From: Candidatus Sericytochromatia bacterium
GTDB lineage: Bacteria > Cyanobacteriota > Sericytochromatia > UBA7694
DNA length: 64,000 nucleotides
Assembly: GCA_018780035.1 (NCBI GenBank)
Contig: JADMKE010000004.1
Location: 241,776 to 305,775, forward strand
Direction of reading: 5' to 3'
Below, in pieces: positions 7,932-15,918 of the stretch. Within the stretch, counting starts at the first letter, position 1; the number at the start of each line of letters is the position of its first letter. The position numbers and the translations under genes are program-made. Under the pieces are notes generated by a model. It did not search any database. It saw nothing but the letters and a program-made list of their open reading frames with translations, and was not told the origin of the DNA.

Positions 7932-10900
7932 GAACCGGTTGCTCCTCGTGATGTTCTGCTTCCATTTCCATCAGTGTAGCAAGGAAGGTCTCGACCCGTT
8001 GCAGGTTCTTGAGGGGTTGGGGCGTGAGTGTGTGCAAAAGCGCGTCGGCTTTGTACTGCCAATTTTTGAGCAGGGGATTGCGGCGCAGCGCCAATTTAAA
8101 CCGGGTTTCGGACATGCTGAGTTGAATTTCAAGCATCTGGCCTTTGAAGCCAATTTTGCGAATGCCCAGATCGGTGGCCATGATCCGCGTCTGGGTGACG
8201 CGCCAGAGGGTATCCACCTCTTTGGGCAATTCGCCCTGTTTTTTGATCAGGTCCTGTTTGAGCTGATCGATTTGGCCGAGATCGTCGCTATAAGCCAGTA
8301 CGCGGTAGATGCGCATTTTTTCGGCCACATCGTCGAGCCAGCGCTCGGGAATAAAGGCCGAGAGATTGAGGTCAATAATACAGGCCAGGCTCTCACGGGC
8401 CTCGCGCACCTCGCCTTTGAGCAGGGCAATGGTTTCTTCGAGCAATTGGCAATAGGTCTCAAAGCCAACCGTGAGAATATTGCCGTGCTGCTGGGGGCCG
8501 ACCAAATTGCCAATCCCGCGAATCTCCATGTCTTTGAGGGCCACATAATAGCCCGAACCGAGATCTGAGTATTCGCGTACCACGGTCAGGCGTTCACGCG
8601 CTTCGCGGGTCAGGGGTTTGATCGGGTCATAGAAGAGGTAGGCATAGGCCTGAATATTCGAGCGGCCGACCCGGCCCCGCAATTGATGAATCTGGGCCAG
8701 ACCCAGCAATTCAACCCGTTCAATGATCAGTGTATTGCAATTGGCGATGTCGAGGCCCGATTCGACAATCGTCGTGCAGACCAGGATGTCAAAGGCATGG
8801 GTGTAAAACTCCCACATCGTCTCTTCGAGTTCCTGTTTGTTCATTTGGCCGTGGGCGGTGCGAATCCGGGCCTGGGGGGCCAATTCTTGCAATTTGGCGC
8901 CAATTTTTTCGATGTCTTTGACGCGGTTGTGGATATAATAAATTTGCCCGCCACGCTGCAATTCGTGAAAGATCGCCTCTTTGAGCTGGTCTTCGTTATA
9001 GGGCTCAACAATTGTTTTGATCGGCTGCCGATTGGGCGGTGGGGTTTCGATCAGGCTCAGCGATTTAAGCCCACCCAGGGCGATATTCATGGTGCGGGGG
9101 ATCGGCGTGGCCGACATGGTTAAAATATCGATGCCGGGCTGAATGTCTTTGAGTTTTTCTTTCTGCAAGACGCCAAAGCGGTGCTCTTCGTCGATGATCA
9201 TCAACCCCAGTTTTTTCATTTCCAGCTTTTTTGAGAGCAGGCGGTGGGTGGCCACGACGATATCTATGGCGCCCGCTTTGAGATCGGCAAAAACCTGATC
9301 GCTCTCTTTGGCGGTGCGGTAGCGGCTGAGCAGCTCTACGCGCACGGGGTACGAGGCAAAGCGGTCTTTGAGCACCTGGTAGTGCTGGTGGGCCAGAATG
9401 GTGGTTGGGGCCAAGATGGCCACCTGATAACCGGCCATGGCCGCTTTAAAGGCTGCGCGCAGGGCCACTTCGGTTTTGCCAAAACCCACATCGCCGCAGA
9501 CCAATCGGTTCATGGGCACAGATTGCTCCATATCCAATTTGGTGTCGAGAATCGCTTTGAGCTGGTCGGGGGTCTCTTCATACGGGAAGGCAAATTCCAT
9601 CTCGCGCTGCCATTCGCTGTCGGGGGGATAGGTAATGCCTTCGGCCTGCATCCGTGCGGCTTCTGTACGTAATAATTGCTCGGCAATTTCAACCAGGGCT
9701 TTTTTGACCTTGCTCTTGGCCTTTTCCCATTCACTGCCGCCGAGTTTGTGCAGTTTGACCTGCGAATCACCGACGCCGTGGTAGATTTGTAGGCGGTGCA
9801 TCTGCTCGACGGGCACGAGCAGCCGGTCGCTGCCTGCATAGAGCACAGCCAGGTATTCGCGGGTCTCTCCGGTGGTCGAAAACTGCACCAGACCGTTGTA
9901 ACGGCCAATGCCATGCACCTCGTGTACGACCAACATGCCCTCTTTGATTCGGCTCAATTGCAAGGGGGAGGTATTGCGCCTAAATTTGGGATCGCGGGTG
10001 ATCTTCTGCCGTCCCGGAAAGAGCTCTTTGTCGGTAAAACAAAACCACTTGAGTGGGGCATAGGCAAAGCCTTCGGGCAGCGCTCCCTGGACCACGTTGA
10101 CCGTTCCGGCTTGCAGCGGGCCTTGGCCGGTTTGAACGGGGCAGCGGCGCTCGCGTAAAATCGTCACAATCCGCTGGGGCTGGGGGCTGACCACGGTGAC
10201 ATAATTGCCTTTGTGCAGGGCCTGTTGCAAAATCGCGGTCAGCTGATCGAGGCTTTTTTCCAGCGGGGGCAAAAGCGTGCCTCCACCCTGGCCATCGGCA
10301 CCTGTAAAATGCAATTGCTGCAGGCGTTTGAGTTCGTCATCCAATTGTTCGCGGGTCAGATGTTGGGGGGCAATGGCGCGCTGCTGGGCGGTTTCGTCGA
10401 GCAAATGAGCATAGCCCCGGGCCTTGGTGTGCAGGCCTTCAGTCCAGACGATTTGGGCATTGTCGGGCAGGCAGCCGAGCAGGCTGGTGACGCCATGTAA
10501 AAGGGGCATGATCTGGTAGAGCTGCGACGAATAGCTAAAATCGCGGATCAGCGAGATAAAATTGCCACGGTAATTTTCGGTCAATTTGGTTTTAAGCGCT
10601 TCGAGATTGTCGGGAATGACCCATTCAAAGGCCGGGGGAATCACACCGCTTTTGTCTGTGTGGGGTTTGTCGAGCGGATCGTTGAGGCGATAGCTGGCGA
10701 TTTTTTCGATTTCGTCATCGAACCACTCGATGCGCAAAACCCGCTCACAGCCCATGGGGTAAATATCCAGGGTGCCGCCCCGTCGGGTAAACTCCCCACG
10801 CTCCGTAATCGCGTTGGCAGGGCGGTAGCCAAGCTGAATCAGGCGCTGCACCAGCACAGGGGGAGGCATGCGGTCATCGGGGTAGAGCGTGAGGGTCTGT

Positions 10901-11277
10901 TGGTACCAAGTCAAGTTGTCCATCACCAGATAGCTCAGCCCTTTATAGCCCACCAAAATGACCTGGGGAGGGGAGTCGGTGTATTGCAAACGGAAGCGCA
11001 CGAGGTGGCGCTGATGACAGCTCAGGCGTTCATCACCACTCCACTCATAAGGTGAAAGTGCGGGGGTGGGGTAATAGACGCAGTCTTCAATGCCAAAGGC
11101 GCGCAAATAAGCCATATAATGCTCGGCTTCTTTGCGATCGTGAACCACCACCACCTGGGTGCGAATCTCGCTTGCTCTGCGGGCAATATACGCAGCTTGG
11201 CTGCCTGCTTGGAGCAAGTTCGGCACTTGCAGATCGGCTTGCAGTGGGAGGGATTCAAGAGCAGAAGCGAGCAACAT
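7921..11277 (-). CDS. mfd: Transcription-repair coupling factor Mfd
   Basis: The product has 1118 residues, close to the usual Mfd length. An N-terminal UvrB-homology region is followed by the RNA-polymerase-interacting CarD-like domain (SRIKEGMLVVHEVHGIGRYN, about residues 440-470). The RecG-like SF2 translocase comes next, with Walker A GDVGFGKTE (Lys601), DEEH box 696-699, TMSATPIPRT and QLRGRVGRS. The C-terminal TRCF domain completes the protein. Mfd removes RNA polymerase stalled at lesions and recruits UvrA. The upstream gene ends 87 nt away and a TATACT sits at 11320-11325 on the minus strand, but no good -35 was found. It is followed by, and overlaps, the foldase copy-2 gene. Confidence 0.97.
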   Translation of the reverse strand: MLLASALESLPLQADLQVPNLLQAGSQAAYIARRASEIRTQVVVVHDRKEAEHYMAYLRAFGIEDCVYYPTPALSPYEWSGDERLSCHQRHLVRFRLQYTDSPPQVILVGYKGLSYLVMDNLTWYQQTLTLYPDDRMPPPVLVQRLIQLGYRPANAITERGEFTRRGGTLDIYPMGCERVLRIEWFDDEIEKIASYRLNDPLDKPHTDKSGVIPPAFEWVIPDNLEALKTKLTENYRGNFISLIRDFSYSSQLYQIMPLLHGVTSLLGCLPDNAQIVWTEGLHTKARGYAHLLDETAQQRAIAPQHLTREQLDDELKRLQQLHFTGADGQGGGTLLPPLEKSLDQLTAILQQALHKGNYVTVVSPQPQRIVTILRERRCPVQTGQGPLQAGTVNVVQGALPEGFAYAPLKWFCFTDKELFPGRQKITRDPKFRRNTSPLQLSRIKEGMLVVHEVHGIGRYNGLVQFSTTGETREYLAVLYAGSDRLLVPVEQMHRLQIYHGVGDSQVKLHKLGGSEWEKAKSKVKKALVEIAEQLLRTEAARMQAEGITYPPDSEWQREMEFAFPYEETPDQLKAILDTKLDMEQSVPMNRLVCGDVGFGKTEVALRAAFKAAMAGYQVAILAPTTILAHQHYQVLKDRFASYPVRVELLSRYRTAKESDQVFADLKAGAIDIVVATHRLLSKKLEMKKLGLMIIDEEHRFGVLQKEKLKDIQPGIDILTMSATPIPRTMNIALGGLKSLSLIETPPPNRQPIKTIVEPYNEDQLKEAIFHELQRGGQIYYIHNRVKDIEKIGAKLQELAPQARIRTAHGQMNKQELEETMWEFYTHAFDILVCTTIVESGLDIANCNTLIIERVELLGLAQIHQLRGRVGRSNIQAYAYLFYDPIKPLTREARERLTVVREYSDLGSGYYVALKDMEIRGIGNLVGPQQHGNILTVGFETYCQLLEETIALLKGEVREARESLACIIDLNLSAFIPERWLDDVAEKMRIYRVLAYSDDLGQIDQLKQDLIKKQGELPKEVDTLWRVTQTRIMATDLGIRKIGFKGQMLEIQLSMSETRFKLALRRNPLLKNWQYKADALLHTLTPQPLKNLQRVETFLATLMEMEAEHHEEQPVHVE

Positions 11278-11364
11278 AGAGCATCAACCTTTTTGAGCAA
11301 CTGAATTCACGAATGAATCAGTATAGAGCAGGTCAAGGGCTGGCGGGCAGAGGATCTGAGCGGC

Positions 11365-13380
11365 TCAAATCTGAATCAAGCCGGTGCCTACGGGAATCTT
11401 CTGAATCTCACTTTGCATCTCCAAAAGCAGGGCTTCGCTGTGTTTGCGTACATCTGCTTGGAAATTCTGATCCAGGTGTTTTAATTCGGATTGCATTTCC
11501 ATCATCATCTCTGCCAGCATTTTTTGCAGGGCCAGTTTCTGTTGCATATTGCGAAATTCCATTTGGTTTTTGTGCAACATCTGGCGCAGCGCGTTGCGAA
11601 TTTTGTCAAATTGTTGTTTAACCACATCTCCAGATGCGCCCGCCGTCAGCTTTTTAAGCAGGGCTTCACGTTGGGTGTTTAACGCGTCCTGCACATTGGC
11701 TGAGATCCGGGGTTTCTCGGCACTCATACTGCTTTTATCTGCCGATGTTGGTTTTAGCGTACCGGCTTGCAACAGGGGATTTAAAACGGTCTCTCTCTCT
11801 GTTTGCAAAACCCGGCTCAGGCCTTCATCTCCTTCTGTGGCGTAAACATGGCGATAATACTCATTTTGCTGTCGGGTTGTTTCACGAAGTTCGGCGAGTT
11901 GGTCTGCAGCACTGCTGGTAGATGGGGGAACAGGGGGCAGCGTCGGCGGATCATCCGGAACGCGAATGCCTTGTGTGTCGGCTTGTGTGACCCGTTCATT
12001 GTGGCTTGTGATGGCGACAACATTATCGTCTATGCTTTGCAGGGCTGCGGCGATCTCTTGGGGGCTGAGGTATTGACCCAGCCAGCTTTCCAAGCGGGCT
12101 TTAAATGCCTCAGGTGTGGGTTCGATTCCGTCAAACAAATTGTCTAGGTTAAAAATAGCTTCGCGCAATTTGTCGCGCTGTGGGCCACTGCTGTTTTCGT
12201 AGGCGGCAAAGAGTTTGTCTTTGACCGTGATAAAGGTTTGAAACAAAACATATTTATTCAGGGTATCTGAGCCGATATGTTCCTTGTTTTGAACCCTTGA
12301 AAGAATTTCGCTGACATTTTTAAATTGAATCGCAAATAATTTCATCGATCTCAGGGCTTGAATTTTGTTTGGTTGACCAGAAAATTGAGTGGTTTGGTTT
12401 CTTAGCCAATCATTCAGACGATCCTCAACCCCGAAAGGGTAGTCCATCATCGTTTTAAGCAACGATTCAGGCAAATCGAGTCCGTTTTCTTGAGCAAATT
12501 TACGCATTTGTTCTGCCAATGCATTGCGTTGCGTCGTGAGCTGGCCTTCAAATTTGAGGTAATCTTGCTTGATTTTTAAGACCTGTGGCAATTCGATTTT
12601 GAGCAAAGGTCCCAACATTTGGCGGGCTTTTTCCAGATCGGCAATTTTAAAGGCCTCAGTGCCAAATTGAGCACCCGCAGACTGGAGTCGTTCAATTTCC
12701 ACTTCCATGCGTTTATCCCGCGAGTTCAAGGTGTGCAATAAATTGCGCAATTGGGGTTCGCTGAGATTTTTAAAGACCTGACTGACCTGATTTAAGCCAA
12801 AATTGTCTGGAATCTCAATGCCAGAAGCTTTCATGGCGAGCTTGAGCTCGTCCAGCAATACCTGTTGATCGTTGAGTTGAATTTGTTTCAAGCTGGCTTC
12901 GATGCGTTGTCCGCTGACTGCTTGGTAATTGGGGCTTTCTGCCAGGGTTGCGAGAACACTTTTGCCCGCTTCAATGCCTACAATTTCTTCGGTTTGCACC
13001 TCGCTAATGAAGTTTGAAAACGCGACTTTGAGCTGCATGGGGGGCAGTTCTGAGACCGGGCACACTGCGGCGGCTGAGGCAGAAATTTTCGCGGGCTGTG
13101 GACCTGGGGTGATGGGATTTGTGCTTTCGCTGCCGCTTTCGCTTGCCGCTGTAGCTGTCTCTGCCATCAGGGGGATCTGTTCTGTCGCTTTGCCCTGATT
13201 CATCTGTCCAAGATTTTCGATAAAGCGCTGATCCAGGGGCGTGGTGCTTTTGGCTTGGGCTGAAGGCTGAATGGTGGCATTCGGTTTTTCGATTGAAACG
13301 GGACCCGAAGAACCTGAAAAAGCAGATTTGGCTTTGCCCCAGAGATTTTCAAGGGAACCCGAACCGAATGGAATTTTCAT
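11365..13380 (-). CDS. Large predicted helical protein of unknown function
   Basis: The product has 671 residues and is not recognised. The ATG at 13380 is chosen because GAGG lies 8 nt upstream; longer in-frame extensions would run across the divergent gene's promoter. It begins MKIPFGSGSLENLWG without a signal peptide. The first 150 residues are Ser/Thr/Ala/Pro-rich and probably disordered. The remainder is rich in Gln, Leu, Lys and Glu, with heptad-like stretches suggesting coiled coils (for example about residues 225-300 and 570-660, with AEMMMEMQSELKHLDQ near the C-terminus). It is divergent from the DsbA-like gene and upstream of mfd. No enzymatic motif is visible. It could be a cytoplasmic scaffold or a secreted effector-like protein, but nothing here decides between these. 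Confidence 0.6.
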   Translation of the reverse strand: MKIPFGSGSLENLWGKAKSAFSGSSGPVSIEKPNATIQPSAQAKSTTPLDQRFIENLGQMNQGKATEQIPLMAETATAASESGSESTNPITPGPQPAKISASAAAVCPVSELPPMQLKVAFSNFISEVQTEEIVGIEAGKSVLATLAESPNYQAVSGQRIEASLKQIQLNDQQVLLDELKLAMKASGIEIPDNFGLNQVSQVFKNLSEPQLRNLLHTLNSRDKRMEVEIERLQSAGAQFGTEAFKIADLEKARQMLGPLLKIELPQVLKIKQDYLKFEGQLTTQRNALAEQMRKFAQENGLDLPESLLKTMMDYPFGVEDRLNDWLRNQTTQFSGQPNKIQALRSMKLFAIQFKNVSEILSRVQNKEHIGSDTLNKYVLFQTFITVKDKLFAAYENSSGPQRDKLREAIFNLDNLFDGIEPTPEAFKARLESWLGQYLSPQEIAAALQSIDDNVVAITSHNERVTQADTQGIRVPDDPPTLPPVPPSTSSAADQLAELRETTRQQNEYYRHVYATEGDEGLSRVLQTERETVLNPLLQAGTLKPTSADKSSMSAEKPRISANVQDALNTQREALLKKLTAGASGDVVKQQFDKIRNALRQMLHKNQMEFRNMQQKLALQKMLAEMMMEMQSELKHLDQNFQADVRKHSEALLLEMQSEIQKIPVGTGLIQI

Positions 13381-13432
13381 AAATACCCTCATCTTCAAAT
13401 GACTACAAATGATCTTGATTATCGTCTCCAGC

Positions 13433-13464
13433 TTGACAGATCTTGCGGATGGGCGTGGTATTCT
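13433..13464 (+). promoter_or_regulatory. Candidate promoter for the DsbA/FrnE-like gene
   Basis: A perfect TTGACA (13433-13438) precedes TATTCT (13459-13464), the latter with an upstream TGG giving an extended -10. The 20-nt spacer is longer than ideal. The start codon follows 18 nt after the -10. Confidence 0.4.
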
Positions 13465-13482
13465 AAACCAGAGGAAAAAAAT

Positions 13483-14223
13483 ATGTTTAATATCGAAATC
13501 TGGTCTGATGTGGTCTGTCCCTTTTGTTATATTGGCAAACGCCATTTGGAAGCGGCGTTGGCGGATTTTCCCCAACGCGAACAGGTTGAGGTGGTTTGGC
13601 GCAGTTTTGAATTGGATTCAGAGACGCCCAAAGGTGAAACCCAAGACACTGTGACTGCCCTGATGCAAAAATACCAGCAGAGCCGTGAACAAATCCAGAC
13701 CATGATGGCGCGCGTGATGGCGATGGGGGCCGAGGTGGGCTTGGACTTAAAATTAGACAAGACCCTGCGCACCAATACCTTTGATCTGCACCGCCTGCTC
13801 TACCTGGCGGCCGAACATGGGCTGCAGGGGGCAGCCAAAGAGCGGCTTTTGCGGGCTTATTTCACAGAGTCTGAGCATCTCGGGGACGTTGAAACCCTGG
13901 TTCGTCTGCTCAGTGAAGTGGGGTTGGAGCCCGAAGCGGTCAGAGCCACCCTGGCCAATCCCGATGCCTATTTCCATGAGGTCAGCGCGGACATCTACGA
14001 GGCCCGCAGCATCGCCATTTCAGGGGTGCCCTTTTTTGTCTTTGATCAAAAATACGCTGTTTCTGGTGCGCAGCCTATCTCTGTTTTTAAGCAGGTTTTA
14101 CAGCGCTGTTGGGATGAGCGTGGTGCAGAGCGCGTGTTGCCAGAACAAACTGCCGAAGCGATCGAAGAAGCACCCCAAACAGAAAGTGATAGCAGCTGTC
14201 AGGACGAGAGCTGCACCATTTAA
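13483..14223 (+). CDS. DsbA-family (FrnE-like) thiol oxidoreductase
   Basis: The product has 246 residues from the ATG at 13483, preceded by GAGGA. The N-terminus IWSDVVCPFCYIGKRHLE is the signature of the FrnE/2-hydroxychromene-2-carboxylate-isomerase branch of the DSBA-like thioredoxin fold, with redox pair Cys12-x-x-Cys15. A helical insertion follows, then the cis-proline region ISGVPFFVFDQKYAVSGAQP near residue 185. There is no signal peptide, so it is probably cytoplasmic. FrnE homologs have disulfide oxidoreductase or isomerase activity and are linked to oxidative stress in some bacteria. The acidic tail ends in a second cysteine pair (SSCQDESCTI), which is unusual and could act as an extra redox relay. 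It is convergent with the downstream Tudor-repeat gene (14 bp apart). Confidence 0.85.
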   Translation: MFNIEIWSDVVCPFCYIGKRHLEAALADFPQREQVEVVWRSFELDSETPKGETQDTVTALMQKYQQSREQIQTMMARVMAMGAEVGLDLKLDKTLRTNTFDLHRLLYLAAEHGLQGAAKERLLRAYFTESEHLGDVETLVRLLSEVGLEPEAVRATLANPDAYFHEVSADIYEARSIAISGVPFFVFDQKYAVSGAQPISVFKQVLQRCWDERGAERVLPEQTAEAIEEAPQTESDSSCQDESCTI

Positions 14224-14237
14224 TTACGGACAGCGTT

Positions 14238-15872
14238 TTACCCCTTGTAAAAAGCCCAGATCACGGAGTTGGGATGCACATAAGCACCTTTCCCTTCGTT
14301 ATAGAGGGTCAAAGCATAAGCCAAGGGGAATTTATAGCCGGGTACAGCCACTTTAACCACCACACGGGCGGAGAGGTATTTGCTGATAGTGGCTTGAGTG
14401 ACGCTGGTATTGATGCTCACATTGGTTGATTTTTGCCAGCCTCCCTTGAGGGTGCCCATGCCCAGAATTTTGCCTTGGGGCTGCAATTTTTTGACATAGG
14501 CGCCTGCAAGGCCTTCGGCCAACCCATCATGACTGGAATACTGTCCCATATCACTGGAAATGGCATTGTAGGCCGGAACCAACTTGGCAAATTCCGTGCT
14601 GGCTTCGGTTACTTTTTGGACAATTGCCGAACGATCATATTTAAACACAAAGGCCGGATCAATCAGTTTATTGCGGGCGATATCCTGAGCCAGATCCGCT
14701 TCATTTTGTTTGAGTTCGGCCTGGACTTGCGCCGCGATGTTTTGGGCCCCAAAAGACAGAGGGAGATTCCAAAAACGCTGCTGGCGGGCATCATCCAAAT
14801 GGCGTTGGTAGCCGGCAATTTGGTTATTTACAAAGGTTTCAACATCCATGCCGCAGGCTTTCATGACCACCTGTTTGCGCCGCGCTAAAATATCCATCAC
14901 CTGGGCTGGACATTCATAGCAGTCTTTATCACCTGGCACCTGGCTGTATTTGGCTTTGATTTGTTTTTCAACTTTACTCATGAGCTCCAGGCCGGCTTTT
15001 AGCTGGGCATCTTTGACGGTGAATCCATTCATTTGGCCTTTGTCAGTACTGATCAACCACTGGATTTTCATCGGGTTTTGATCGTTGTACAGAGGTGCTG
15101 CCAGGGCATAAAAGCCATCGTAGTCCCAGTCTGGGGCCAAGGCCTCTTCGTTGAGATTGTCATTTTGGCCACTTTTGACATCTTTGACCAGATAGCCACC
15201 AGCGGCAATTTTTTCTACGCGCATTTGAGCCCAGACCAATGTACTGCGGCGGTAGCGCACCAGTTCACCTACTTTGTAGCGGGGAACCCAGGGGCCCAGT
15301 ATTTGAGCGATGTCGCTGACCCGATAATCTCCCACATAGAGATTGTCGCCTTGTACGCTAAAACGCCCAATTTCGGGTGTGGGGCCGCCCTTGGAGATTT
15401 TGACAAAATCACCGATCAGGTAGGGATAAGGCCATGGCGCAGGGGGTACTTCTGCCGCAGGGGGGCGGCGCAGAATTTTTTTGGGAAGCCATTGATCACC
15501 TTCGTGGCTGTGGTGGGGTTTGTGACAGAGTACTTCTTCGCCTTTGACCTCGACCACTTCAAACCAATTCCAGGCGCTCATTATTTCAGCCTGAATTAAA
15601 TCTCCGGGTTTGAGTTCACCCAACTCGACAAAGACAGCCAGTTCATTGGGGGCGAGCCATTTGTCCCGTTGGCTGTCGGTCTTGTCAAAATGGACACGAA
15701 ACTGTCCCCGCGAATTGGGGCCACCCACAATTGTTGCGGCCACCATATCTCCCCCATAAGGGGCCAAGACACGATCGTTGATTTTATAGTTCTGAGCCCA
15801 GACGGCCCAGGTTAAACCCAGAAAGAGACTGGCTGTGAGTAAAGAGCTGCAAAGGGGCTTGAAGGGAAACAT
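14238..15872 (-). CDS. Secreted protein with repeated Tudor/agenet-like modules
   Basis: The product has 544 residues from the ATG at 15872, which has GAAGG about 10 nt upstream; an ATG 21 nt earlier is the alternative. Residues 1-27 form a signal peptide ending near VWAQ. About four short beta modules follow: residues 30-82 (DRVLAPYGG ... WLAPNEL), 88-136 (GDLIQAEIM ... WLPKKIL), 152-192 and 199-247 (GELVRYRRS ... EEALAP). This G-D-x-V ... W-L/V-P pattern resembles Tudor/agenet/SH3-like barrels. The C-terminal half (about 250-544) has a CYECP motif but no recognised domain. Function unknown; binding of a periplasmic ligand or of peptides through the barrels is only a guess. Confidence 0.65.
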   Translation of the reverse strand: MFPFKPLCSSLLTASLFLGLTWAVWAQNYKINDRVLAPYGGDMVAATIVGGPNSRGQFRVHFDKTDSQRDKWLAPNELAVFVELGELKPGDLIQAEIMSAWNWFEVVEVKGEEVLCHKPHHSHEGDQWLPKKILRRPPAAEVPPAPWPYPYLIGDFVKISKGGPTPEIGRFSVQGDNLYVGDYRVSDIAQILGPWVPRYKVGELVRYRRSTLVWAQMRVEKIAAGGYLVKDVKSGQNDNLNEEALAPDWDYDGFYALAAPLYNDQNPMKIQWLISTDKGQMNGFTVKDAQLKAGLELMSKVEKQIKAKYSQVPGDKDCYECPAQVMDILARRKQVVMKACGMDVETFVNNQIAGYQRHLDDARQQRFWNLPLSFGAQNIAAQVQAELKQNEADLAQDIARNKLIDPAFVFKYDRSAIVQKVTEASTEFAKLVPAYNAISSDMGQYSSHDGLAEGLAGAYVKKLQPQGKILGMGTLKGGWQKSTNVSINTSVTQATISKYLSARVVVKVAVPGYKFPLAYALTLYNEGKGAYVHPNSVIWAFYKG

Positions 15873-15918
15873 AGCAACAAAACCTTCTTTCAAAATAACT
15901 GAAAAACAAGGTGGCGTT

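Noticed and set aside
11365-13575. Longer version of the helical orphan starting at 13575
   Set aside because: The added 65 codons run through the promoter and start of the divergent FrnE-like gene, whereas the ATG at 13380 has a good Shine-Dalgarno.
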